Assembly: GCF_014836905.1 (NCBI RefSeq)
Contig: NZ_JACSPZ010000008.1
Span: 102,614-166,613, forward strand
Length of the DNA stretch: 64,000 nucleotides
Reading direction: 5' to 3'
From: Solibacillus faecavium
GTDB lineage: Bacteria; Bacillota; Bacilli; Bacillales_A; Planococcaceae
In this document: one piece after another, positions 50,253-57,881 of the stretch
How positions within the stretch are numbered: the first letter of the stretch is position 1
Layout: each line of letters begins with the position of its first letter
The notes under the pieces: generated by a model
The model's input: the letters and a program-made list of their open reading frames with translations, nothing else
Told to the model about the DNA's origin: nothing
The model's database searches: none
Program-made: the position numbers and the translations under genes

Positions 50253-51098
50253 ATGAATGAGATTTTATCATTTAATCATGTAACATTTTCATATACGCCC
50301 GATGAACCAAATGCACGAAACGCTGTAGAGGATGTCTCCTTTGCAATTAACAAAGGTGAATGGATTACAATAGTTGGACACAATGGTTCTGGAAAGTCGA
50401 CAATGGCAAAATTAATGAGCGGCTTACTATTACCTCAGCAAGGGGAAGTCCGCATAAAACATAATATTCTAACAGAAGAAAACCTATGGGACATCCGTTC
50501 GCAAATTGGGATTGTCTTTCAAAACCCAGATAATCAGTTTGTTGGTGCTACTGTGCAGGACGATGTAGCTTTCTCTCTTGAAAATAACGGTGTACCGCAT
50601 AAAGAGATGGTTCAGCGGGTACAGGATGCACTTCAACAAGTTAAAATGGAGGCGTTCATTAATCATGAGCCACATCATTTATCAGGAGGGCAGAAGCAAC
50701 GTGTAGCGATTGCTGGGGCTTTAGCAATGCATCCTCAAATTCTAATATTGGATGAAGCGACTTCGATGTTGGATCCTCAAGGTCGTGAAGAAGTGTTGAC
50801 GCTCGTTGAAACATTAAGAAAAGAAATTGACTTAACTGTTTTGGCGATTACACATGATTTGGAAGAGGCACTTTTGGCGGATCGTATTATTTTTATGAAT
50901 GATGGTAAAAAGTATGAAGAAGGTACGCCTGCAGAAATTTTTTCATTAGGAGATAAACTTCTGCAGTTTGGTCTGGATATGCCTTTTGCCATGAAGATGA
51001 CTAAGCTACTACAAGCACAGGGAGTACAGCTTGTAGGGCAACATATGACAGAAGAAGAGCTGGTGAATGATTTATGGACATCCAACTTCAACAAGTAA
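50253..51098 (+). CDS. ecfA1: ECF transporter ATP-binding protein EcfA1
   Basis: EcfA1 is one of two ATPases of the energy-coupling factor module that drives vitamin uptake with separate S components. Walker A is GHNGSGKST, the Q-loop FQNPDNQFVGATV, the signature LSGGQKQRVAIAGAL and Walker B ILILDEATSMLD. The FQNPDNQ Q-loop is typical of EcfA1, against FQFPEHQ in EcfA2. The 281-residue length fits. It overlaps ecfA2 by 25 bases. No substrate-binding S protein is in the window. Confidence 0.95.
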   Translation: MNEILSFNHVTFSYTPDEPNARNAVEDVSFAINKGEWITIVGHNGSGKSTMAKLMSGLLLPQQGEVRIKHNILTEENLWDIRSQIGIVFQNPDNQFVGATVQDDVAFSLENNGVPHKEMVQRVQDALQQVKMEAFINHEPHHLSGGQKQRVAIAGALAMHPQILILDEATSMLDPQGREEVLTLVETLRKEIDLTVLAITHDLEEALLADRIIFMNDGKKYEEGTPAEIFSLGDKLLQFGLDMPFAMKMTKLLQAQGVQLVGQHMTEEELVNDLWTSNFNK

Positions 51099-51946
51099 GC
51101 TATGCCTATGCAAAAGGCACTCCATTTGAAAAACAAGCTTTACATGAGGTTGACTTAACAATTAAAAGTGGAACATTTCAGGCAATCATCGGACATACAG
51201 GATCAGGTAAATCAACAATCCTCCTTCATTTTAATGGTCTACTAAAGCCATCGAGCGGTACGGTGAAAATCGGAGACCGGTTAATTGAAGCTGGGAAAAA
51301 GGCGAAAGATTTGAAATCAATAAGGCAGAAAGTTGGTATCGTCTTTCAGTTTCCAGAGCATCAGCTATTTGAGGAGACCGTATTAAAGGATATTATGTTT
51401 GGTCCGATGAATTTCGGAGTTTCAGAGGAAGAAGCAGAAAAGCGCGCACGTGAATTAATCTCGCTTGTAGGGTTGCCTGAGGATATCCTTGAAAAATCTC
51501 CGTTCGATTTGTCAGGGGGACAGATGCGTCGAGTAGCAATTGCAGGGGTTTTAGCAATGGATCCTGAAGTAATTGTTTTGGATGAACCAACTGCTGGTCT
51601 TGACCCTCGAGGGCAAAAGGAGATTATGGACTTATTTTATGAGTTACATAAACAACGAGGTTTAACAACGATTCTTGTTACACATAGTATGGAAGATGCA
51701 GCACGTTATGCGGATTCAATTGCCATCATGCATGAAGGTCGATGTGTGTTGAATGGCAATCCAAGAGAAATCTTCGGTGACAGCAGAACACTTGCGCAAT
51801 TTCGTTTAGAACCACCACGCATTGTCCGTTTCCAGCGGCAAGTAGAGAAAATGATGGACAAATCATTATCAAAAGTTTGCTTAACTGAAGAAGAGCTTGC
51901 ATTTGAAATCGGACAAGCGATTCCTAAGGAGCGTGAAGGACAATGA
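51074..51946 (+). CDS. ecfA2: ECF transporter ATP-binding protein EcfA2
   Basis: The second ECF ATPase (290 residues) has Walker A GHTGSGKST, Q-loop FQFPEHQLFEETV, signature LSGGQMRRVAIAGVL and Walker B VIVLDEPTAGLDP. It forms a heterodimer with EcfA1. Its ATG lies inside the end of ecfA1 and its stop overlaps the ecfT start (ATGA), so the three genes are translationally coupled. Confidence 0.95.
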   Translation: MDIQLQQVSYAYAKGTPFEKQALHEVDLTIKSGTFQAIIGHTGSGKSTILLHFNGLLKPSSGTVKIGDRLIEAGKKAKDLKSIRQKVGIVFQFPEHQLFEETVLKDIMFGPMNFGVSEEEAEKRARELISLVGLPEDILEKSPFDLSGGQMRRVAIAGVLAMDPEVIVLDEPTAGLDPRGQKEIMDLFYELHKQRGLTTILVTHSMEDAARYADSIAIMHEGRCVLNGNPREIFGDSRTLAQFRLEPPRIVRFQRQVEKMMDKSLSKVCLTEEELAFEIGQAIPKEREGQ

Positions 51947-52740
51947 TGGAAAAAATGATTTTTGGCCGATATATTCCGGGGAATTCATTTGTTCATATGC
52001 TTGACCCACGTTCAAAGCTGCTCTTTGTATTTGCATTTATTATTGTTGTCTTTTTGGCCAATAATACGTTGACGTACGGAATACTATTAGCCTTTACCTT
52101 AATCGTAATTTTGCTTTCAAAAATTCGACTTTACTTTTTAATTAATGGATTAAAGCCGGTTATATTTTTAATGCTCTTTACACTCATATTGCATTTATTT
52201 ATGACGAGAGAAGGTCCTGTACTCGTTGACCTTGGCTTTATGAAAATTTATGAAGAAGGTTTGCGCCAAGGTGTGTATATTTCACTGCGCTTTTTAATGC
52301 TCGTCTTTATGACATCCATCTTAACGCTAACAACATCCCCTATTTCCATTACAGATGGCTTAGAGGTCCTGTTAAACCCATTTAAGAAGTTGAAGCTGCC
52401 TGTGCATGAGCTAGCACTCATGATGTCTATTTCACTGCGTTTCATTCCAACATTAATGGATGAAACAGATAAAATTATGAAAGCACAAATGGCACGAGGT
52501 TCAGATTTAAGTGCGGGACCGATTAAAGATCGTCTAAAGGCTGTGGTACCATTGCTAGTGCCGCTGTTTATTAGCGCATTTAAACGAGCAGAGGATCTTG
52601 CAACGGCCATGGAAGTACGTGGCTATCGTGGAGGCGAAGGTCGTACGAAGTATCGTTTGTTAAAATGGCATGCAAAAGATACGATAATTTTAATCGCACT
52701 AGTAATAATGGCGGTCCTGCTGTGGATGCTACGAGGTTAA
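51943..52740 (+). CDS. ecfT: ECF transporter transmembrane protein EcfT
   Basis: EcfT (265 residues) links the ATPases to exchangeable S components in the membrane. Hydrophobic segments lie at about residues 25-65, 70-90, 105-125 and 245-264. The two coupling motifs have the Ala-Arg-Gly form: MARGSD and EVRGYRGGEGRTKY (here Val-Arg-Gly). MMSISLRFIPTLMDETDKIM is conserved. It overlaps ecfA2 by four bases and is followed by truA. Confidence 0.95.
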   Translation: MMEKMIFGRYIPGNSFVHMLDPRSKLLFVFAFIIVVFLANNTLTYGILLAFTLIVILLSKIRLYFLINGLKPVIFLMLFTLILHLFMTREGPVLVDLGFMKIYEEGLRQGVYISLRFLMLVFMTSILTLTTSPISITDGLEVLLNPFKKLKLPVHELALMMSISLRFIPTLMDETDKIMKAQMARGSDLSAGPIKDRLKAVVPLLVPLFISAFKRAEDLATAMEVRGYRGGEGRTKYRLLKWHAKDTIILIALVIMAVLLWMLRG

Positions 52741-52753
52741 GAGGGGTATTGAA

Positions 52754-53497
52754 ATGGTCAGATTAAAAGCAACAATAAGCTATGATGGTACGGCATTTGC
52801 TGGTTATCAAGTTCAGCCGGGAGAGCGTACAGTACAGCTTGAAATTGAAAAGGTATTAGCTACGATGCATAAAGGAAATCAGGTGAAAATTACAGCAAGT
52901 GGACGTACGGATGCGCGTGTCCATGCAACAGGTCAAGTGATTCACTTCGATACACCTTTATCCATACCGCTAGAAAAATATCAAAAGGCTTTAAATGTGC
53001 AGTTACCACGTGATATTCGAGTAATGCAAGTAGAGCAAGTAAAGGATGATTTTCATGCACGCTATGATGTACTAGGAAAGCGTTACCGGTACATTTGGGA
53101 TTGTAGCATGATTCAAAGTCCTTTTAGACGTCATTATGCAGTTGAGACTAATGGGATAAAACCCGATATTGAATCAATGCGAGATGCGGCTCAAGCTATT
53201 ATAGGAAAGCATGATTTTAGCTGTTTTTGCGCGGCGAATACGAGTGTGGTTGATAAGGTGCGTGTAGTCAATGCATTAGAGCTTAATTGGCATGGTGAGG
53301 AATTGCATATGACAATAAGCGGGAATGGCTTCCTGTACAATATGGTCCGGATTATAGCGGGTACGTTATGGGAAGTAGGAACAGAGAGAAGGGAAATAAG
53401 TTCGTTACCCCAGATGATTGCTTCGAAGGATCGTTCTTTGGCAGGTAAGACTGCCCCAGCGCACGGTTTATATTTAGAGCAAGTTTTTTATAAATAA
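52754..53497 (+). CDS. truA: tRNA pseudouridine(38-40) synthase
   Basis: TruA forms pseudouridine at positions 38-40 of the tRNA anticodon arm. The catalytic Asp lies in ASGRTDARVHATGQ. GLGKRYRYIW-like (VLGKRYRYIW), the DFSCFCAANT block and NGFLYNMVRIIAGTLWEVG identify the family. Length is 247 residues. GAGGGG precedes the ATG, 13 bases after ecfT. As in Bacillus it stands before rplM. Confidence 0.95.
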   Translation: MVRLKATISYDGTAFAGYQVQPGERTVQLEIEKVLATMHKGNQVKITASGRTDARVHATGQVIHFDTPLSIPLEKYQKALNVQLPRDIRVMQVEQVKDDFHARYDVLGKRYRYIWDCSMIQSPFRRHYAVETNGIKPDIESMRDAAQAIIGKHDFSCFCAANTSVVDKVRVVNALELNWHGEELHMTISGNGFLYNMVRIIAGTLWEVGTERREISSLPQMIASKDRSLAGKTAPAHGLYLEQVFYK

Positions 53498-53600
53498 TTT
53501 ATATATTTTTTGAAAATTTTTTGTACGATTATGTAAAAATACGAGAAAAATAGCCGTGGGAAAAGGATTAACAACCTCTCCAGGTGTTCAATTAAATATC

Positions 53601-53629
53601 TTGACTTTAAACGCGATACATTATATGAT
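53601..53629 (+). promoter_or_regulatory. Promoter of rplM-rpsI
   Basis: TTGACT (53601-53606), a 17-base spacer and TATGAT (53624-53629). A hairpin AACaACCT / AGGTGTT lies upstream (about 53571-53589). Confidence 0.7.
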
Positions 53630-53635
53630 GATGTA

Positions 53636-53733
53636 TGGTATTTTCATTACCACCACAATAATAAGCCCCGAAACTTATATAGTGTATATAATGAAAAATA
53701 ACGGTAATTCATATCGATTAGGAGGATACAAAC
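53636..53733 (+). promoter_or_regulatory. rplM leader, possible L13 autoregulatory element
   Basis: The roughly 100-base leader can fold with ATTACC (near 53652) paired to GGTAAT (near 53702), enclosing TTATATA-gtg-TATATAA. Bacillus rplM-rpsI mRNAs carry an L13 leader that resembles this in position. I cannot confirm the consensus without an alignment, so the call is tentative. Confidence 0.4.
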
Positions 53734-54171
53734 ATGCGCACAACTTTCATGGCTAAAGGTCAAGAAGTAGAACGTAAATGGTTAGTAGTTGACGCAGAAG
53801 GCCAAACATTAGGTCGTTTAGCTTCTGAAGTAGCTTCTATCTTACGTGGTAAACATAAACCAACTTTCACACCAAACGTTGATACAGGAGATCACGTGAT
53901 CATCATCAACGCTGATAAAATTGAGTTAACAGGTAACAAATTACAAAAGAAAATTTACTACCGTCACACTCAATTCGCTGGTGGTTTAAAACAACGTACA
54001 GCTGGAGAAATGAAAGAAAAATACCCAACACAAATGCTTGAACTAGCAATTAAGGGTATGCTTCCAAAGAACTCTTTAGGTCGTCAAATGTTCACTAAAC
54101 TGAACGTTTACACTGGTTCTGAACATCCACATGCTGCACAAAAACCAGAAGCTTACGAGCTACGTGGTTAA
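53734..54171 (+). CDS. rplM: 50S ribosomal protein L13
   Basis: L13 (145 residues) is an early-assembly protein of the large subunit. The start [20 protein letters not shown] is collinear with the Bacillus protein, and [18 protein letters not shown] and [17 protein letters not shown] are conserved. AGGAGG lies before the ATG. It is followed by rpsI 25 bases downstream. Confidence 0.98.
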   Translation: MRTTFMAKGQEVERKWLVVDAEGQTLGRLASEVASILRGKHKPTFTPNVDTGDHVIIINADKIELTGNKLQKKIYYRHTQFAGGLKQRTAGEMKEKYPTQMLELAIKGMLPKNSLGRQMFTKLNVYTGSEHPHAAQKPEAYELRG

Positions 54172-54196
54172 TAAACTATAATAGGAGGAAATAACT

Positions 54197-54589
54197 TTGG
54201 CACAAGTACAATACATCGGCACAGGTCGCCGTAAAAGCTCAACTGCTCGCGTACGTTTAGTACCAGGCGAAGGTAAAGTAGTAATCAACAATCGTGAAAT
54301 TGCAGATTACCTACCATACGAAACTTTACACTTAATTATCAACCAACCATTAGTAGCTACAGAAACTAAAGGTTCTTATGACGTTCACGTTAACGTAAAC
54401 GGTGGTGGATTCACAGGTCAAGCTGGAGCAATCCGTCACGGTATCGCTCGTGCATTATTACAAGTTGATCCAGACTTCCGTCCAGCTTTAAAAGCTGCAG
54501 GTCTATTAACTCGTGATTCTCGTATGAAAGAACGTAAAAAACCAGGTTTACGCGGCGCTCGTCGTGCACCTCAGTTCTCAAAACGTTAA
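54197..54589 (+). CDS. rpsI: 30S ribosomal protein S9
   Basis: S9 (130 residues) reaches the P-site tRNA with its basic C-terminal tail, which ends in the conserved [23 protein letters not shown] and [19 protein letters not shown] are typical. The start codon is TTG at 54197, with AGGAGG at the usual distance; the next residues [12 protein letters not shown] match the family. A strong terminator follows. Confidence 0.97.
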   Translation: MAQVQYIGTGRRKSSTARVRLVPGEGKVVINNREIADYLPYETLHLIINQPLVATETKGSYDVHVNVNGGGFTGQAGAIRHGIARALLQVDPDFRPALKAAGLLTRDSRMKERKKPGLRGARRAPQFSKR

Positions 54590-54619
54590 TCTTTACGATT
54601 ACTATTTTGCGAAATTACA

Positions 54620-54660
54620 AAACCCTTTCTCAGGACTTGTTCCGAGAAAGGGTTTTTCTG
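54620..54660 (+). terminator. Terminator after rpsI
   Basis: AAACCCTTTCTC (54620-54631) pairs perfectly with GAGAAAGGGTTT (54644-54655), followed by TTCTG. The outer arm AAACCCTTTC recurs in the minus-strand terminator 140 bases downstream. Confidence 0.85.
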
Positions 54661-54761
54661 TGTTTTTTAACGACGTATCCGAATAGTTATAACTAATCTA
54701 GTGAAGGTAAGGTCACTTTTAATCATTTAAATTTAAAATGAAATTAGAAATTCCCATAACA

Positions 54762-54796
54762 AAACCCTTTCCCCAATATTTTTCGGGAAAGGGTTT
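54762..54796 (-). terminator. Terminator of the chemoreceptor-like gene
   Basis: AAACCCTTTCCC (54762-54773) pairs with GGGAAAGGGTTT. On the minus strand a GTTTTG tail follows. It lies 30 bases after the stop of the minus-strand gene. Confidence 0.7.
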
Positions 54797-54825
54797 ACTA
54801 GTTTATTTAAATATATAAGTCAAAG

Positions 54826-55650
54826 TTATTTTTCAATATTATCTAGCTCTAAAAGTTTTTCGCCCATTTCATTTATACTTCCGTACGCACTGCTCATTTC
54901 ATGCATGCTCGCAGTATACTCTTCGGTAAATGTAGAAATTTGATTCGTGTACGTATTAATATATTCAATGGAATTAGTAATATCAATAAGTTGTTGTGCA
55001 ATTTTATCTGCACTGTCCGTACTGTTTTGGGCCATTTTCTGTATTTCTTTTGCTACGACTGCAAAGCCTTTACCATGTTCGCCTGAACGGGCAGCTTCAA
55101 TAGAGGCATTTAACCCTAAAATTTTTGAGTGCATAGCAATATCTTTTACCGCACCCACAATTGAATTAATCTCTATAATATTTTTATGCATTTGCTCTGC
55201 GAAAACGGATAGTTCTTCGACGCGCTTAGACACATCGCTGCTGGCATTTGCTAATTGTTCTGTAGTCGCGGACATTTCTTCGACAGCTCCAGAAAGCTCT
55301 GTTGCTACAAATCGCATATTACTCACCCGGTAATTGGAGATAACACCTGTTACAACACCAATTACTTCGCCCTGCTCATATATTGGCACAGAAGATGCGA
55401 TATATGGGAAGCCAAATCCTTCTGCACTACGCTCTTCACGAAGAAATTTTCCACTTTTCAGAGCACGGACACTCGTCGTATGATGATGCTTTTCAACTGA
55501 TTCCCCTAATTGAATGTTTAAATCAATGTTACGCCCCTTTTTGTATCCGATCACCTTTTCCGTATCAAATATAAGTATGCATGCATCTTCAGGATATGTA
55601 GATTGGTAAAAGTCAATCGAGTCTACAATTGCTTGTAGCTTTGGATTCAT
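54826..55650 (-). CDS. Soluble methyl-accepting chemotaxis-like protein
   Basis: The 274-residue protein has no transmembrane segment. The N-terminal half (about 1-115) is a small sensor-like domain with ACILIFDTEKVIGYKKGR and IASSVPIYEQGEVIGVVTGV, recalling PAS/Cache-type folds. The C-terminal half is a short signalling coiled coil with the receptor tip as KILGLNASIEAARSGEHGKG followed by FAVVAKEIQKMA. It is built like B. subtilis YfmS. The ATG at 55650 has AAGGGGTGG upstream; a GTG at 55659 overlaps that site. It is monocistronic, and the ligand is unknown. It lies between rpsI and an ABC exporter operon. Confidence 0.85.
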   Translation of the reverse strand: MNPKLQAIVDSIDFYQSTYPEDACILIFDTEKVIGYKKGRNIDLNIQLGESVEKHHHTTSVRALKSGKFLREERSAEGFGFPYIASSVPIYEQGEVIGVVTGVISNYRVSNMRFVATELSGAVEEMSATTEQLANASSDVSKRVEELSVFAEQMHKNIIEINSIVGAVKDIAMHSKILGLNASIEAARSGEHGKGFAVVAKEIQKMAQNSTDSADKIAQQLIDITNSIEYINTYTNQISTFTEEYTASMHEMSSAYGSINEMGEKLLELDNIEK

Positions 55651-55777
55651 AGCAACCACCCCTTAACAAATATTAATAAATTGATTCGAACAATATCTAA
55701 CTTTATTCTACTATATACTCTACTTAGAGGGGGCATATTTTACAGAATATTATGAATAATTTATGATAAATAGCAAT

Positions 55778-55799
55778 ATTGTATACGTTCGTATACAAT
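55778..55799. promoter_or_regulatory. 22-base inverted repeat, candidate operator
   Basis: ATTGTATACG-TT-CGTATACAAT is a perfect 10-base inverted repeat with a two-base centre. It is 38 bases before the small gene at 55837 and overlaps the expected promoter zone (a TATATT or TATACT -10 lies at 55810-55823). It is most likely a dimeric repressor site, for example for a TetR- or GntR-type drug-responsive regulator. No regulator gene is adjacent. Confidence 0.65.
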
Positions 55800-55836
55800 A
55801 AGATACGATTATATTCATATACTAAGGAGGAATTTC

Positions 55837-56109
55837 ATGAAATCAGAAGGTAGCGGTAGACGACGTAAGGATATCGAGTGTGGCACTCGCCGAAGAGGTG
55901 CCCAAACTTTCCGTCGAGGTCGTGCAATTGTATTTTATCGCCAGCTTGAATCAAAGCGCGCTACATTAATAAATCAATTGGAATCTAAAGAACTGCAAAC
56001 TATTCATCCAGTTATCGCAGGCGAATTAAAAGCAACGGAAGCTATTATGAATGACTTTTTAGAGTTGTTTCAGCTAAATGAAATATTAGAAGATCCACAA
56101 GAAAATTAA
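55837..56109 (+). CDS. Small basic protein of unknown function upstream of the ABC exporter
   Basis: The 90-residue protein starts with an Arg-rich segment (SGRRRKDIECGTRRRGAQTF, then RRGRA) and continues as a helical region rich in Leu, Glu and Lys with an acidic end. There is no signal peptide, membrane segment or catalytic motif. AAGGAGG is 8 bases before the ATG. I recall similar small proteins in Bacillaceae next to this transporter pair, sometimes given unlikely enzyme names; no function is supported. It is 32 bases before the exporter genes and downstream of a 22-base palindrome, so it is probably co-regulated with them. Confidence 0.75.
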   Translation: MKSEGSGRRRKDIECGTRRRGAQTFRRGRAIVFYRQLESKRATLINQLESKELQTIHPVIAGELKATEAIMNDFLELFQLNEILEDPQEN

Positions 56110-56141
56110 TTTGGATTCCCATAAGGAAGTGAACGAATTTA

Positions 56142-57881
56142 ATGCAGGCAGTAGGGAAATTATCAAAATATATAAAACCATATATTCTGTTTGCTATCAT
56201 TGCACCGATAATGATGATAGTCGAAGTAAGTATGGATTTGTTACAGCCAACAATTTTACAGCATATTATTGACGATGGGATTGCTGAAAACGATACGGTA
56301 TTTATACTAAGAAGTTTTGGTTTAATGATTATTACATCATTAATCGGTTTGATAGGTGGGATTGGATGTTCGATTTATGCCTCACGAACCGCAGTTAATT
56401 TTTCAACGGATCTTCGTCATGATTTGTATGAAACGATTACTTATTTTTCAAATAGTAGTAAAGACAAATTTACACTCGGAAAACTTGTTACGAATTTAAC
56501 GAGTGATATTGAAATGCTTCAGCGTGCATTAACGATGCTGCTTAAAATATTTGTTCGTGGTCCAATGATGTTTATCGGGGCTATTGTTATTGTATTTATT
56601 ACAGCGCGGGAACTATTTCCGATTTTGATGGTAGTAGTACCGATTTTAGCGTTTTGTATGTATTACTTCACAGCACTGTCAGGCAAGCTTTTCCATAAAG
56701 TTCAGTTGGTAGTCGACGTAGTAAATACAAAGGTTCAAGAAAATTTAGCTGGTATTCGGGTTATTAAGGCTTATAACCGAAAAAATCATCAAATTGATCA
56801 GTTTACAGACATTAATACACAATTAATGAAACGCTCTATGTCAGCAGATCAAATTATTGGTGTGCTAGCTCCATTGACGATGTTTGTCGTGAATATGGGA
56901 ATTGTTGCAGCATTATGGATGGGTGCCATTAAGGTAGATAATAATACCTTACAAGTAGGTGTTATTTTAGCCTTTATTAACTATTTAATGATGGTCATGC
57001 AAGGGCTGATGAGTTCTTCAATGGTTCTTGTACAGCTTGCACGTGCAGTTCCGAGTGCAGAGCGTATTGTAGAAGTATTGGAGGAAAAAATAGAATTTAC
57101 AAATCCTTCCGTACCAGAGTCACATAAGATTCAAGGTAGTGTTAGTTTTGAAAATGTCAGCTTCTCTTATTTAAAAGGAACGGAATCAGTACTTAAAAAT
57201 ATTAGTTTCCATGTAAATGCCGGTGAAACGGTTGGCATTCTAGGAATGACAGGGAGCGGGAAATCCACGTTAGTCAAGATGATTCCAAGATTGTTTGATG
57301 TCGATAGTGGTGTGATAAAAATTGATGGGATACCAATAGGACAATACGGGCTTGAACATCTACGCCAGTCAATAGGATTCGCTCCTCAAAAGGCGACCTT
57401 GTTTTCAAAAACAATAGCTGAGAACCTTCAATATGGAAAGTCAGAGGCAACAGAGCAACAAATTTTACAAGCATTGCAAGCATCGAATGCGAGAGAATTT
57501 GTTGATAGACTTGAGGCAGGGACAGAGCATGTGCTAACACAAGGGGCAACGAATTTATCGGGTGGACAAAGGCAACGGCTGGCAATGGCACGAGCATTTA
57601 TACGCAAACCGAATATTTTAGTGTTGGATGATGTGACGAGTGCAGTTGATAGTATTTCCGAAAAGGCTATTCAGCAGGCAATTGATGAACAGTTTGCCGG
57701 GGCGACAAAATTTATCGTTTCATCTAAAATTTCCTCAGTTCGACATGCCAATCAAATTCTCTTAATGGATGACGGGAAAATAATTGCCAAAGGGACGCAT
57801 GAGCAATTATTAAAGACGAGCGAGTTATATAATGAAATGGCAAAAACACAAGCGGAAAAAGGGGTGACCTTAAGTGAATAA
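56142..57881 (+). CDS. Heterodimeric ABC exporter subunit with degenerate ATP site (BmrC/YheI-like)
   Basis: The 579-residue half-transporter has six transmembrane helices (about 15-310) and an ATPase domain. Walker A is GMTGSGKST and the signature LSGGQRQRLAMARA. Walker B ends ILVLDD, so the catalytic Glu is replaced by Asp, and the switch-His position reads IVSSKIS with no His. These changes are those of the degenerate-site partner in BmrCD and LmrCD-type multidrug exporters. Its stop overlaps the start of the next gene. The expected activity is ATP-driven export of hydrophobic drugs; the substrate is inferred. Confidence 0.88.
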   Translation: MQAVGKLSKYIKPYILFAIIAPIMMIVEVSMDLLQPTILQHIIDDGIAENDTVFILRSFGLMIITSLIGLIGGIGCSIYASRTAVNFSTDLRHDLYETITYFSNSSKDKFTLGKLVTNLTSDIEMLQRALTMLLKIFVRGPMMFIGAIVIVFITARELFPILMVVVPILAFCMYYFTALSGKLFHKVQLVVDVVNTKVQENLAGIRVIKAYNRKNHQIDQFTDINTQLMKRSMSADQIIGVLAPLTMFVVNMGIVAALWMGAIKVDNNTLQVGVILAFINYLMMVMQGLMSSSMVLVQLARAVPSAERIVEVLEEKIEFTNPSVPESHKIQGSVSFENVSFSYLKGTESVLKNISFHVNAGETVGILGMTGSGKSTLVKMIPRLFDVDSGVIKIDGIPIGQYGLEHLRQSIGFAPQKATLFSKTIAENLQYGKSEATEQQILQALQASNAREFVDRLEAGTEHVLTQGATNLSGGQRQRLAMARAFIRKPNILVLDDVTSAVDSISEKAIQQAIDEQFAGATKFIVSSKISSVRHANQILLMDDGKIIAKGTHEQLLKTSELYNEMAKTQAEKGVTLSE

